64,000 bases of DNA from Achromobacter spanius (GCF_003994415.1 NZ_CP034689.1:3596001-3660000), one strand, 5' to 3'. Shown: positions 8,138 to 16,930, counted from the stretch's first letter. The notes: generated from the sequence alone by a model not told the origin. A program made the numbers and translations.

Positions 8138-9720
8138 ATGCCACGCCTAGCCCTGAACCCTGTTTCATCGTTGCCCGCGACTGTCGGCCTGGCCTTGAGC
8201 CGGTGTGCCGCGCCGCACCGCCGCATCAAGCGCCTTCACATTGCCATGCTGGCCATCGGCCTGCCCGCCCTGATCGCAGGCTGCGCCGTCGGGCCAGACT
8301 TCAAGCTCCCCCCGGCGCCCGACGCCACGTCCTACACTGCCCACGACACCGATCCCTCCCCCCCGGCGCGCAACGCTTGCAGGCTGGCGTCGACATTCCC
8401 GCGCAATGGTGGCGGCTGTTCCAGTCCGACGCACTGGACCAACTGGTGCGCCAGGCGCTAGAAGCCAGCCCCACGCTGGCCCAGGCGCGCGCCAGGCTGC
8501 GCCAGGCCAGCGAAGACCTGGATGCCGAAACCGGCGGCCGGCTGTTGCCGTCAGTGGATGCGGACCTTTCCGTCAAACGGCAAAAGGTGGACCCATCGGC
8601 CTACGGTGTGCCGGTGGCGGAATTGCCGCCGCCCTTCACGCTCTACAACGCTTCGATCAATGTGTCCTACACGCTGGACGTGTTCGGCGGCAACCGACGG
8701 GCACTGGAAGGCATGGCGGCGCAGGTGGACTACCAGGCGCACGAATTGCAGGCCGCGCGCATGTCGCTGGCCGCCAATGTCGTCACCGCCGCCATCCGCC
8801 AGGCCGACCTGTCCGAACGTCTGGCCGCCACCCGCGACCTGCTGGCCGCGCAGGTGCGCCAGCAAGACATCATGCGGCAGCGCGTGGCAGCGGGCGGCGC
8901 CGCCCAGGCCGACCTGAGCAACCAGGAACTGCTGGTGGCCCAGACCCGCGCCACGCTGCCGCCGCTGGAAAAGCAGTTGTCGCAAACCACGCATCAGTTG
9001 GCGGTGTACCTGGGCCTGCCTCCCGCCGCGCTGCGCACGCCGCCCTTGCGGCTGGCCGACCTGAGCTTGCCCGCCGATATTCCCACCGGCGTGCCGTCCG
9101 CGCTGACGCGCCTGCGCCCGGACATCCTGGCCGCCGAGGCGCTGTGGCGCCAGGCGTCGGCCGATGTGGGCGTGGCCACCGCCAACCAGTACCCGCAGTT
9201 CACGCTGACGGCCAGCTTTGGCTCACAACGCACACGCGCGGGCGATTTGTCCGACGGCGTGAATGTGTGGAGCTTGGGGCTGGGGCTGGTGCAACCGCTG
9301 TTTCGCGGCGGTGAGCTACGGGCGCGCAAGCGTTCCGCCGAAGCGGCCTACGAGGCCGCGGCGGCCGCCTACCAGCAAACGGTACTGGACGGATTCCGCC
9401 AGGTGGCCGACGCCCTGCGCGCGGTGCAGACCGATGCCGACAGTTACGCCGCCTATGACGACGCCTGGCGCCGCGCCACCGACGCCGAACGCATCGCGCA
9501 AGGCCGCTACCAGGCAGGCGGCATCAGCCACCTAAGCCTGCTGGACAGCCAGCGCCAGCTGCTGCAAACGCAGATTTCTCGCACCGAGGCGGACGCGGCC
9601 CGCTACGCCGACACCGCGGCGCTGTTGCAAGCCTTGGGCGGCGGCTGGTGGAACGAGCCCGCCGCCGGACCGAGGGCAGCGCAATCCAGCGTGTCGCCCC
9701 CCCTGACCGCGAGCCCCTGA
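8138..9720 (+). pseudogene. Outer-membrane efflux lipoprotein (NodT/OprM family), frameshifted
   Basis: TolC-like outer-membrane channel of the export operon. The N-terminal part in the first frame contains the signal and lipobox LPALIAGCAVGPDF. The rest, from QRLQAGVDIPAQWWRLF onward, has the two OEP repeats and continues in another frame to the stop at 9720. The frames meet at a run of seven C (8358..8364); one more C restores a 527-residue protein. All other hallmarks are intact, for example GGNRRALEGMAAQVDYQAHE, LRPDILAAEALWRQASADV and the closing LLQALGGGWW. The break may be a sequencing under-call or a true C-tract slippage. Confidence 0.88.
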
Positions 9721-9930
9721 CGAGCCCCGACGTTCAATTGAAGGTCAGGGTTGTAGCAGCAACCGCCGAATTCAAACATTGTTCGGTAACCACCCGACAA
9801 TTGACCGCGATAGGCCGCCTGTAATCATGTCTGAGAATTCGGGTACGAAAGTGTCGTTGAGCGGGGTTAGGGAAACCGCCAATTCGTAGCATCATGCAAG
9901 CGCTCAAGCTGCACAGATCACTACGATTTC

Positions 9931-10659
9931 ATGAATGACCTACTAGACCTGATCGTCTTCTCTCCCGATCCCGACCAACGCGTGCGCCGCAGCGACGCAC
10001 TGGCCGAGATGGGATTCTCGCCACGCCGGTGCGAGGACTCCAATGGCCTGTTCCGCCTGTTTCAGGCGCGCCGCACGCCATTGCTAGTGATGGAGGCCGA
10101 CCTTACCGATCTCTGCATGGCCGTCGCTGGTCTGCGCGCCATGGACACGACGGCGGGCATCATCGCCGTGTCCAACTTTGATACGCCTGAAAACCGCATT
10201 CTAGGCCTGCATTGCGGCGCCGACGCCTGCTTTCAGCACGACGTGGCCACCGCGGAAATCGCCGCCGCCTTGCAGGCGCTGGTACGCCGCGTGCCCGCCA
10301 CCGGACGCCGCCCCCTGCTGACCGAGGCCGAGCCACGCGCCATTGCCACGCCACCGGCAGGCGACGTCGCGGGCAAGTGGCAGTTCCACGACGCCGCCTG
10401 GACGCTGGTCAGCCCGCAAGGCACGCGCGTGTCGCTTACCCTGGCGGAACGGGAATTCCTGCTGAAGCTGACCACATCGGCCGACAAGCGCCTGCCGCGC
10501 GGCGATGCGTCCGGCTCCGACGCGCAGGTCGGCCGTGAATCCGTCCGACGCACCGATGTGGTGGTCAGCCGGCTGCGGCGCAAGGCGCAGGACCTGAACG
10601 TGGAACTGCCGATCCGCACCGTCTGGGGTTGGGGCTACGCCTTCACGGGCGAGATCTGA
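9931..10659 (+). CDS. Response-regulator-like transcription factor with degenerate receiver
   Basis: A 242-residue protein with an N-terminal receiver-like fold (about 1-120) and a C-terminal OmpR/PhoB-type winged helix (about 145-242, ending RIRTVWGWGYAF in sense; visible residues IRTVWGWGYAFTG). At the strand where the phospho-accepting aspartate normally sits, the sequence is LLVMEADLTD, placing glutamate 55 in that position, so the domain may be constitutively active or use another signal. The winged helix retains LTLAEREFLL and DVVVSRLRRKAQD. There is no adjacent histidine kinase; it stands alone between the export operon and the yeaK-like gene, with 210 bp of non-coding DNA upstream. 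Confidence 0.75.
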   Translation: MNDLLDLIVFSPDPDQRVRRSDALAEMGFSPRRCEDSNGLFRLFQARRTPLLVMEADLTDLCMAVAGLRAMDTTAGIIAVSNFDTPENRILGLHCGADACFQHDVATAEIAAALQALVRRVPATGRRPLLTEAEPRAIATPPAGDVAGKWQFHDAAWTLVSPQGTRVSLTLAEREFLLKLTTSADKRLPRGDASGSDAQVGRESVRRTDVVVSRLRRKAQDLNVELPIRTVWGWGYAFTGEI

Positions 10660-10765
10660 CGGCGGCTGGCGGGCGTATCATGCGTAGCGGGGCCGATGCC
10701 AGACATCTTGCGTCTGGCGCCCGTTGTTTGCATTCCCCCTTGTTCCCTACGCCACCGCCACCGAT

Positions 10766-11248
10766 ATGGAAGTTTTCGAACGCCTGCAAGCGCTGCTTGC
10801 CCAGCACCACGCGCGCCACCGCCTGATCAACCATCCCGCCGCTGGCCGCTCGGTGGAAGTGGCCGCCATCCGTGGCACCGACGTCAGCCAGGGCGCCAAG
10901 GCGCTGGTCTGCCGAGTGAAAATTTCGTCGAACGTGCGCAAGAACGTGCTGGCCGTTTTCCCCGCCGACAAGCAGGCCGACCTGGACGCTATCGCGCGCG
11001 CCGCGGGCGGCAAAAAGGCGTCGCTGGCCTCGCAGGACCTGGCCCGCGAGCTGACCGGCTGCGAAATTGGCGCCATCCCGCCGTTTTCCTTCAACCCTGA
11101 CTTGCACCTGCTGGTGGACCCCAGCCTGCGCACGCGCCACGATGAAATCGTGTTCAACGCGGGGCGGCTGGATGCGTCCATTCTGCTGAACACGGAAGAC
11201 TACTTCCGGCTGGCGGCGCCCCAGGAAGCGCCGCTGATCAAGGCCTGA
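10766..11248 (+). CDS. yeaK: YbaK/ProX-type aminoacyl-tRNA deacylase (YeaK-like)
   Basis: A 160-residue member of the INS superfamily of trans-editing enzymes that hydrolyse mischarged tRNAs. It closely follows E. coli YeaK: IRGTDVSQGAKALVCRVK, ELTGCEIGAIPPFSFNPDL, HDEIVFNAGRLDASILLNT. The conserved lysine in GAKAL and the GxxPPF element are family landmarks. The ATG at 10766 begins at MEVFERLQALL, matching the family N-terminus. The FUSC gene starts 22 bases after the stop in the same direction, so the two may share a transcript. The exact tRNA substrate cannot be read from the sequence. Confidence 0.87.
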   Translation: MEVFERLQALLAQHHARHRLINHPAAGRSVEVAAIRGTDVSQGAKALVCRVKISSNVRKNVLAVFPADKQADLDAIARAAGGKKASLASQDLARELTGCEIGAIPPFSFNPDLHLLVDPSLRTRHDEIVFNAGRLDASILLNTEDYFRLAAPQEAPLIKA

Positions 11249-11270
11249 CTCCCGCCGCCACCACCCCACC

Positions 11271-13277
11271 ATGACGCCCGCCGTGTTCCGCTCCAAGATT
11301 GCACGCGGCGCCAACATGCGCTGGCTGATGAGCCTGGCGCACATGGAGCCGTCGCCCGTCAGCCCGTGGGTGGCGCTGCGGGCGGCGCTGGCCATCGGCC
11401 TGCCCACGGCCGTGGGCCTGGCGCTGGACCAGATCGGGCCCGCCGCCTTGGTCGCCTTGGGCGCGCTGCCCGCCATCACCGGCGACAACGGCGGCCCTTA
11501 CCGCAACCGGGCGCTGTCCATCGGCTGCACGGTGTTCGGCGGCGCCTTGGGTTACCTGCTGGGCAACCTGGTGGCCGGACACGGGCTGTGGACGTCCGCC
11601 GCCATGACCCTGCTGGTGCTCATCGCCAGCCTGGTGGGCACCTTCAACAACATCGCGGCGGTCGCCACGCTGCAATTCGCGGTGTACGTCATCGTGGGTT
11701 CCAGCCTGACGTCCACCCTGCCCGCCTGGCTGCCTTCGGTGCTGGTAGGCATGGGCGGGCTGTTTGGCCTGGCGCTGACGCTCGCGGGCTGGGTGGTGCA
11801 CCCGATTGCGCCCGAACGCGCCGCCGTGGCGCAGGCGTATCGCAAGCTGGCCGCCTTGTTCGCCGCCATCGGCACATCGCGCACCATGGTTGCCCGGCGC
11901 GACATGGAAGCGGCCATGGCCACCGCCTACGACACGGTCTTGGCGGCCCGTGGCCGCGCCGCCGGGCCGTCGCCGCGCCTGGCCCGCCTGGCGGCCCAAC
12001 TCCAGGCCTGCACTCCGCTGACCAATACGGCGCTGGCGCTGGCCCGCGCCGGCCGCGTCCTGCCGCCGGCCTGCGCGCGCGTCATGAACCATCTGGCGGA
12101 CCGGGTCGAGCATGATCAGCCCCCCGCCCCCGGCGACGACATCACGGCCTTGCGCCAAGCCGGCATGCTGGAACTGGCGGATGCGCTGGCGCAGGCCGAA
12201 CCCTTGCTGACGGGCGCCAAGACGCCCGACGCCGACCCCATGGCCCAGCTTGCGCCGGCGCCTCCGCGCACACCATGGCGGGTGCTTGCACGCACCTACC
12301 GCCCCGGTCGGACCACCGTGCGATATCTGATCCGGCTGGGCCTGTGCCTGATCGCCGCCGAGGCCGTGGCGCTGGCCGCGTCGCTGCCGCGTTCGTATTG
12401 GGTGCCCTTGATTGTGGTGGTGATCTTCAAGCCAAACTTCGGTTCGGTATTCGCGCGGGCGCTGCAAAGCTGCGGCGGCAGCGTGGTGGGCGTGGCCATC
12501 AGCGCCACCGTGCTGGCGGTGGACCAGAACGGCATTGCAAGCGTGTTGACGGTGGCGGCGCTGGCGGCCTTGCTGCCCTGGTCCATCCGCCGCAATTACG
12601 GGCTGTTTTCCGCCATTCTGGTGCCTATCCTGATGCTGCTGATCGGCGCCTTGCAGCCCGGCACCTGGGCTATCGCGCTGGCGCGCCTGCTTGATGTGGG
12701 CGTGGCGGCCGGCATCGTGCTGCTGGTGGGCTACCTGCCGTGGATCCGCATCGAACGCAATAACCTGGACCAGGCCGTGGCCACGGCGATGTCCACGCTG
12801 GCTGCTTACGTCAATACGGTGTTCCAGGCGGACCCCGCCAAGCGCCACGCCCTGCGCGCCCGCGCCTATGCAAGCTTGTCGGACCTGCGCATCGCGTTGC
12901 AGCGCGGCCTGTCCGAACCGCGTTTGGTCAGCCGCCGCGCGCTGGCCTGGTGGCCGGTGGAGGTGGCGCTGGAGCGCGTGGCCAACGCCGTGTCGGACAC
13001 GGCCTGGTCGCTGCCTGCCGACCAGCCCACCCCCAGCGCCGCCGAAGTCGGCCAACTGGCGCACGCCTTGCACGCCATGAGCGTCGCGGTGGTGGGAGGC
13101 ACGGCCGTACCGACCGCGGCCATCTCCGCCCCCATCCCGGCGCTGGCCGACGTGGCCGCCGAAATCGAAAGCTTGCGCGCCGCGCTGGCTGGGCCGGATT
13201 TTGCCGCCGCGCCCCTCGCCGCTTTGCCCAAGCGTCGCTCCACCCATCCCCTTACCCCTCCATCCAACCAGGTCTGA
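11271..13277 (+). CDS. FUSC family membrane protein
   Basis: A 668-residue inner-membrane protein with two clusters of about five to six transmembrane helices (residues about 30-165 and 355-480), each followed by a soluble helical region. This is the duplicated architecture of FUSC/AaeB-YccS proteins, tied to aromatic-acid or fusaric-acid resistance. The segment SYWVPLIVVVIFKPNFGSVFARALQ is the conserved FUSC core (given here from about 12390 on). Unlike the second FUSC gene in this window, it has no adaptor or DUF1656 partner next to it, so it may act alone. It starts 22 bases after the yeaK-like gene and ends 3 bases before the next gene. Confidence 0.86.
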   Translation: MTPAVFRSKIARGANMRWLMSLAHMEPSPVSPWVALRAALAIGLPTAVGLALDQIGPAALVALGALPAITGDNGGPYRNRALSIGCTVFGGALGYLLGNLVAGHGLWTSAAMTLLVLIASLVGTFNNIAAVATLQFAVYVIVGSSLTSTLPAWLPSVLVGMGGLFGLALTLAGWVVHPIAPERAAVAQAYRKLAALFAAIGTSRTMVARRDMEAAMATAYDTVLAARGRAAGPSPRLARLAAQLQACTPLTNTALALARAGRVLPPACARVMNHLADRVEHDQPPAPGDDITALRQAGMLELADALAQAEPLLTGAKTPDADPMAQLAPAPPRTPWRVLARTYRPGRTTVRYLIRLGLCLIAAEAVALAASLPRSYWVPLIVVVIFKPNFGSVFARALQSCGGSVVGVAISATVLAVDQNGIASVLTVAALAALLPWSIRRNYGLFSAILVPILMLLIGALQPGTWAIALARLLDVGVAAGIVLLVGYLPWIRIERNNLDQAVATAMSTLAAYVNTVFQADPAKRHALRARAYASLSDLRIALQRGLSEPRLVSRRALAWWPVEVALERVANAVSDTAWSLPADQPTPSAAEVGQLAHALHAMSVAVVGGTAVPTAAISAPIPALADVAAEIESLRAALAGPDFAAAPLAALPKRRSTHPLTPPSNQV

Positions 13278-13280
13278 ACC

Positions 13281-14051
13281 ATGTGTCTTGCCGTATTGGC
13301 CCTGCACGCCTTGCCGGGCATTCCCGTCCTGATCGCCGCCAACCGCGACGAATTCCACGCACGCCCCACGCTCCCAGCCGCGCAATGGGCGGATGCGCCC
13401 GGCCTTTACGCAGGCCGCGACGGCCTGGCCGGCGGCAGCTGGATGGGCGTGACGGCGCAAGGCCGCTTTGCGCTGGTCACCAATTTCCGCGAACCCGGCA
13501 GGCACCTGGACCCTGCCCCGTCACGCGGCGCGCTGGTTGAAGATTATTTGCGCGGCAGCGATTCGCCGCAGGCATACCTGGCGCGCACGCACGAATCGGA
13601 TCAGGCTTACAACGGCTTCAACCTGATCGTGGGCGACACCCGTCAGGCCTGGTATCTGAGCAACCGCGATGGCGCGCCGCGCCCGCTTGCACCCGGCATC
13701 TATGCCCTGTCCAACCATTTGCTGGACACGCCCTGGCCCAAGCTGGCCCGCACCAAGACGGCGTTTACCGAGGTACTGGGGCGTACGCCGCAACCTGACC
13801 TGCCCGCCTTGTTCGACGCGCTGGCGGATAGGCAGACGGCCACCGATGACGAGATGCCCGCAACCGGCCTGCCCCAAGACCGCGAAAGACTGTTGAGCAG
13901 CCCGTTCATCGTCAGCCCCGACTACGGCACCCGCGCCTCCAGCGTGCTGGTGCTGCGCGAGGGCGGCGCGGGCCAATTGGATGAAAGGCGCTTTGCGCCC
14001 GACGGCACGGTCAGCGGGGAAAGCCGGCTGGCTTTTTCCTGGCAAGGCTGA
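13281..14051 (+). CDS. NRDE (TANGO2-like) family protein
   Basis: A 256-residue protein of the NRDE family, named for the AANRDEFHARPT motif near the N-terminus. Cysteine 2 (MCLAVLAL) is conserved and is a proposed N-terminal nucleophile. GGSWMGVTAQGRFALVTNFR and YNGFNLIVGD are further family blocks. The animal relative TANGO2 has been linked to heme trafficking and metabolism, but the bacterial role is not settled. The start lies 3 bases after the FUSC stop, so it is likely co-transcribed. Confidence 0.88.
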   Translation: MCLAVLALHALPGIPVLIAANRDEFHARPTLPAAQWADAPGLYAGRDGLAGGSWMGVTAQGRFALVTNFREPGRHLDPAPSRGALVEDYLRGSDSPQAYLARTHESDQAYNGFNLIVGDTRQAWYLSNRDGAPRPLAPGIYALSNHLLDTPWPKLARTKTAFTEVLGRTPQPDLPALFDALADRQTATDDEMPATGLPQDRERLLSSPFIVSPDYGTRASSVLVLREGGAGQLDERRFAPDGTVSGESRLAFSWQG

Positions 14052-14203
14052 ACGCGCGGGAATATGCTGTTTTGCGAGGCGGCAAGAAAACCAGCGGCAG
14101 AATCACGGTCACGGAAACAATCGGTTGATCTCCGAGACGCGCTGCCGCGAACTCCGTGCCGTCGCCCAGGTCGAAGCTCAATCATTCACGTCTGGAGAAT
14201 CAG

Positions 14204-14638
14204 ATGAAAAAACGCATTGAACGCTGCACCCTGTCCGCCATGATGGCCTTGGGCAGCATGGCCATTGCCGGCGTGCTGTCCACCGCGCAGGCGGCATTAC
14301 CACCGGTCAAGCACCAGGGCTCGGTGCAATACGTCAGCGGCGGTATCGGCATCGATGAATCCGAAGCCATGAAAGCCGCCGCAAAAGATTATCCGCTGGC
14401 GCTGACTTTCGCGGCCCAGCGTGATGGCAAGGCCGATTATGTGGCCAGCGTCGGCGTCACCATCCTCGACGCGCAAGGCAAGGAAGTCTTGAAGGCCACG
14501 TCCGAAGGTCCCTACATGCTGGTCAAGCTGCCCGCGGGCAGCTACAAGATTTCAGCGACGTTTGAGGGCAAGAAGCAGGAACGCGCAGTGACCGTGCAAG
14601 GCACCGGCACCGCGCGCGCCGTCTTTGAATGGAAGTAA
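14204..14638 (+). CDS. Secreted carboxypeptidase-regulatory-like small protein
   Basis: A 144-residue exported protein. The cleavable signal peptide covers about residues 1-30 (MKKRIERCTL...STAQA with AxA). The mature part has the pattern GIDESEAMKAAAKDYPLALTF, YVASVGVTILDAQG, GPYMLVKLPAGSYKISATF, which resembles a beta-sandwich carboxypeptidase-regulatory-like domain. The ATG is preceded by GGAG at 7 bases. Function is unknown. It stands alone, facing the MAPEG gene on the opposite strand with a 4-base gap between the two stop codons. Confidence 0.8.
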   Translation: MKKRIERCTLSAMMALGSMAIAGVLSTAQAALPPVKHQGSVQYVSGGIGIDESEAMKAAAKDYPLALTFAAQRDGKADYVASVGVTILDAQGKEVLKATSEGPYMLVKLPAGSYKISATFEGKKQERAVTVQGTGTARAVFEWK

Positions 14639-14642
14639 GCGC

Positions 14643-15017
14643 CTAGACCCCTGAAAACAGGATGGCGATGATGAAGCCCACGCTGATCGCCCAAGCCAGG
14701 GACCGCAGCGCTCCCCAGCCTGCCAGATACATCGCCAGATAGCCCAGGCGCACGCCCAACCAGCACGCCATCAGGGTGGCCACATGCGCGGGCGACGCCT
14801 GCGTATACAGCGCGAACAGCACCGCCGCAAAGAAGAACGGCAGCGCTTCAAAGGCATTGATCTGCGCCGCGTTGGCGCGCGCCCGCCAGCCTTCCTGGCG
14901 AGCAAGCCACGCGCGAGGGTCATTGTTGTCGAACTTCTTTCCCCCCGCCTTGGCGATGATTGTCGACACCAGCGGCAGCAGTGCCGCTGCCAACATCAAC
15001 CACGCGATCATTTTCAT
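14643..15017 (-). CDS. MAPEG family membrane protein
   Basis: A 124-residue protein with four predicted membrane helices. The MAPEG family (membrane-associated eicosanoid and glutathione metabolism) signature appears as RANAAQINAFEALPFFFAAV, and the first loop has FDNNDPRAWLARQEGWRAR. Bacterial members are often glutathione S-transferase-like, but no activity can be assigned here. GGAG lies close to the ATG at 15017. The direct-repeat boundary of the AT-rich island begins just upstream of this start. Confidence 0.87.
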   Translation of the reverse strand: MKMIAWLMLAAALLPLVSTIIAKAGGKKFDNNDPRAWLARQEGWRARANAAQINAFEALPFFFAAVLFALYTQASPAHVATLMACWLGVRLGYLAMYLAGWGALRSLAWAISVGFIIAILFSGV

Positions 15018-15057
15018 ACTGACTCCAGGTGCGCAAGATAAGGCGGCTCGCGTTTGG

Positions 15058-15100
15058 CGCCGCTGCGGCAGCGGTCGCCTGAAAGCGGAAGAAATGAAAA
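15058..15100 (+). repeat. Direct repeat at left edge of AT-rich island
   Basis: This sequence has a near-copy at 16984..17024. The shared core reads CGCCGCTGCGGCA, then GGTCGCCTGAAAGC, then AAATGAAAA, with a one-base length difference. A further shared piece, TCCAGGTGCGC, precedes both copies (15024 and 16933). The pair brackets the AT-rich island with its small membrane proteins and gene fragments, as expected from duplication of a target or homologous recombination during insertion. Confidence 0.7.
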
Positions 15101-15272
15101 ACCAGGCACATTGAACTGACCCGTAAGCACCCCTGTCAAGCAGGCATTGGCGGATAGATGATCGGAGTCAGGGTTAACCGAGGGATGAATTGCACCGGCG
15201 GGAGGCCACACAGCGACCGGAGGGCAGTCGATATGGATTGGGATTGACCAACCTTCTTCCCGAGCACATCTG

Positions 15273-15587
15273 TCACTTCGATCCATTTGAATCATATTCT
15301 TTCTCTTCACTTTTCGGCTGGCGCCCTTTAAACCACCCGCGAGGATATGAAGAAGCCTCAAACGGGCGAATGCCCAATTGATGTGCCCTAGCGGCATAAC
15401 CACCGACACCCCCGACCACAAAACCGACTATATATAACCAACCCGTCCGCCAGATATCCAGATCGAGGAAAACCAATCCACCGCCAACGATCACAAAAAC
15501 AAATCGAAATATGGACCGGAAATTTCCATCATGAATAAATACTATTTTTAGTGCTTTTAAAATTCTCGCAAACCAATTAATTTTCAT
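15273..15587 (-). CDS. Small two-helix membrane protein, paralogue 1 (possible immunity protein)
   Basis: A 104-residue protein with two predicted transmembrane helices (about 27-45 and 50-68) and a charged C-terminal tail. It shares with the neighbouring protein at 15790..16101 the motifs DG..R, D...W.TGWLYIVG, GGY.A.A..L.IRPF and YP..W, so the two are tandem paralogues. The AT-rich base composition differs from the surrounding genome, suggesting horizontal origin. Family function is unknown to me. An immunity role is inferred only from size, membrane location, tandem duplication and interspersed degenerate fragments. Confidence 0.6.
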   Translation of the reverse strand: MKINWFARILKALKIVFIHDGNFRSIFRFVFVIVGGGLVFLDLDIWRTGWLYIVGFVVGGVGGYAARAHQLGIRPFEASSYPRGWFKGRQPKSEEKEYDSNGSK

Positions 15588-15667
15588 AATGAGCAGGAGT
15601 TATATCCCTCTGAGGCCCAGCAGCGCAAGGCGCAGTAATACAGTACTGAGTCGTCGGAGATCGTTCC

Positions 15668-15793
15668 TTAGCGGCCAACCCGAGTCTGCCATTGAGTGGC
15701 CGCGCTGGGGCTATCAATGTAGGAATACCCACTCGGAATCGGGCCTCCGCTATCGTGGGAAACGATAGAGCTCTGAATCTGCCCGGAACTCAC
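15668..15793 (-). pseudogene. Short frame with toxin-like GPIPSGY motif, probable gene remnant
   Basis: A 41-residue open frame beginning at a GTG that overlaps the TGA of the upstream membrane-protein gene (GTGA). It reads GGPIPSGYSYIDSPS in its centre. The GPIPxGxYxI pattern resembles the core of DUF2778/Tlde1-type L,D-transpeptidase-like effectors of type VI secretion, but the rest of that domain is missing and the frame ends at TAA. I read it as a leftover of a recombined effector C-terminus lying between two immunity-like genes. The similarity is short and uncertain. Confidence 0.3.
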
Positions 15794-16101
15794 TTGCTTT
15801 CCTTGCGTACGTCAGGCTCGCTGGCCTGAGTTGGCTTTCTTTCGGCCAGCCATTCCGGCGGATATGGCGGCTTATCAAATGGGCGAATTTTTAAAACATA
15901 AGCTTGCGCGGAGTAGCCACCAAAAGCCCCAATACCCAAACCCACGATATACAACCACCCGGTGTGCCAGTGATACAGATCGATCAACAGCATCCACACC
16001 CCTACAAAAGCGCAAATCAGAACATATACGTAGCGCAAATGACCGTCGCGGACTGCATATTTCATAAATAATTCTTCTAGTCTATGCTTCACTTCGCGCA
16101 C
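15790..16101 (-). CDS. Small two-helix membrane protein, paralogue 2 (possible immunity protein)
   Basis: A 103-residue paralogue of the 15273..15587 protein, with helices at about 24-42 and 48-66 and the shared TGWLYIVG and IRPF motifs. The GTG at 16101 aligns with the N-terminus of the paralogue; an internal ATG at 16065 would drop 12 residues. A degenerate coding fragment ends only 7 bases upstream of the GTG, and another overlaps its stop, so it sits in a toxin/immunity-like tandem arrangement. The spread of charged residues in the tail (LAERKPTQASEPD) suggests a cytoplasmic C-terminus. Confidence 0.6.
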   Translation of the reverse strand: MREVKHRLEELFMKYAVRDGHLRYVYVLICAFVGVWMLLIDLYHWHTGWLYIVGLGIGAFGGYSAQAYVLKIRPFDKPPYPPEWLAERKPTQASEPDVRKESK

Positions 16102-16108
16102 CTTGATT

Positions 16109-16267
16109 TCAATTACTCGCCAATTTCATTAAGCTCTGCGGCGCGATCCCATATATGGCGTGGGCCTTAGCTCGATATTCGCCAGACTTGGCATCATACA
16201 GACGAATGACTACGCGCACGTTCGGTGAATATTGCTGATAGCCGGCAAATTCATTGGGATCATTGAC
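16109..16267 (-). pseudogene. C-terminal gene fragment upstream of the small membrane protein
   Basis: A 52-residue open stretch without its own start. It reads VNDPNEFAGYQQYSPNVRVV, then IRLYDAKSGEYRAKAHAIYG, and ends LMKLASN. The amino-acid composition looks like real protein, and it stops 7 bases before the next GTG, which fits an operon-coupled effector end. An in-frame TAG and multiple stops lie directly upstream, so the rest is lost. I cannot name the family. Confidence 0.35.
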
Positions 16268-16403
16268 CTAACCCACCCTCAGTGCAGTCGATAGACAGTC
16301 TATTCAGACTATTTATGCTGATGTCCATTTAATAACTTCCTATATACCTAGGTGGTATGGAAACGATATACCTCTACCGCTGTGCTGGACCCGCGCGATA
16401 TAT

Positions 16404-16930
16404 CTATGGCATTTTTTTGGACCCTGCCTCTCCCGGATCGGGGTTTGACGGCCAAATAGTGTTTTCGTCATCAGGCGCACCATGCCATGATGCATCTTCC
16501 GCATTTTTTACTCTAACGTCTGCCCCAACAAGCTTCGTCCTTTCCAGACTGGCAAAACGAACATCTAAGTTGCAAAGCGTTGCCCCCGTAAAATCTCCAT
16601 TTGAAAAATCAGCACAAATCGCAATTGCGTTTGTAAAATCGGAGTTTCTGGCAATCACACGCATGAAGTATGAATTGATAAGCCAGGCTTCCACCATTTT
16701 CACGCCAGACAGTTTGGATCCCACAAACCCAATATCCTGAATTAAGAACGGGAAAAATCGGCGGCCTGCAAATCCATATCATCAAACATCAAGCGATGGA
16801 AGTTCGCGCCACGAAAATCTGCCCGAACCAAGGCATCCATATTCAGAGCAAGTCACTTGCCCGTTTGATATTTAAGAACAATCAATGCCCCCCCAAAATC
16901 TGCAGAATCAAATTCCGACACCTTAAATAG
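16404..16930 (-). pseudogene. Pentapeptide-repeat protein, degenerate
   Basis: Two coding stretches in different frames show the A(D/N)LXX periodicity. The upstream part includes FDSADFGGAL, VRADFRGANFHRLMF and MDLQAADFSR, interrupted by a TGA (about 16852) and ending at TAA near 16745. The downstream part, beginning near GSKLSGVKM, continues NSDFTNAIAICADFSNGDFT and GATLCNLDVRFASLERTKL. At least one stop and one frameshift make it non-functional. Pentapeptide-repeat proteins accompany DUF2169/PAAR-type type VI secretion effector modules in Burkholderiales, which would fit the neighbouring immunity-like genes, but that link is inference. Confidence 0.6.

Noticed and set aside
7024..9720. A single open frame of nearly 900 codons running through the ABC permease and outer-membrane factor
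   Set aside because: The first two thirds are an out-of-frame reading of the permease gene with an Arg/His/Gly-rich composition; only the last part, from about 8365, is the true outer-membrane factor joined after a frameshift.
9721..9930. Operator-like inverted repeat around TTGTTCGG / CCCGACAATTG before the orphan regulator
   Set aside because: The arms match only partly and the spacing is irregular, too weak to call a site.
11238..13505. Long open frame on the minus strand opposite the FUSC gene
   Set aside because: It is antisense to a well-supported FUSC gene and has a low-complexity Gly/Arg/His/Gln composition typical of shadow frames in GC-rich DNA.
16357..16740. Plus-strand open frame of 127 codons in the AT-rich island
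   Set aside because: The minus strand of the same segment has clear pentapeptide periodicity, so the plus frame is the less likely reading.
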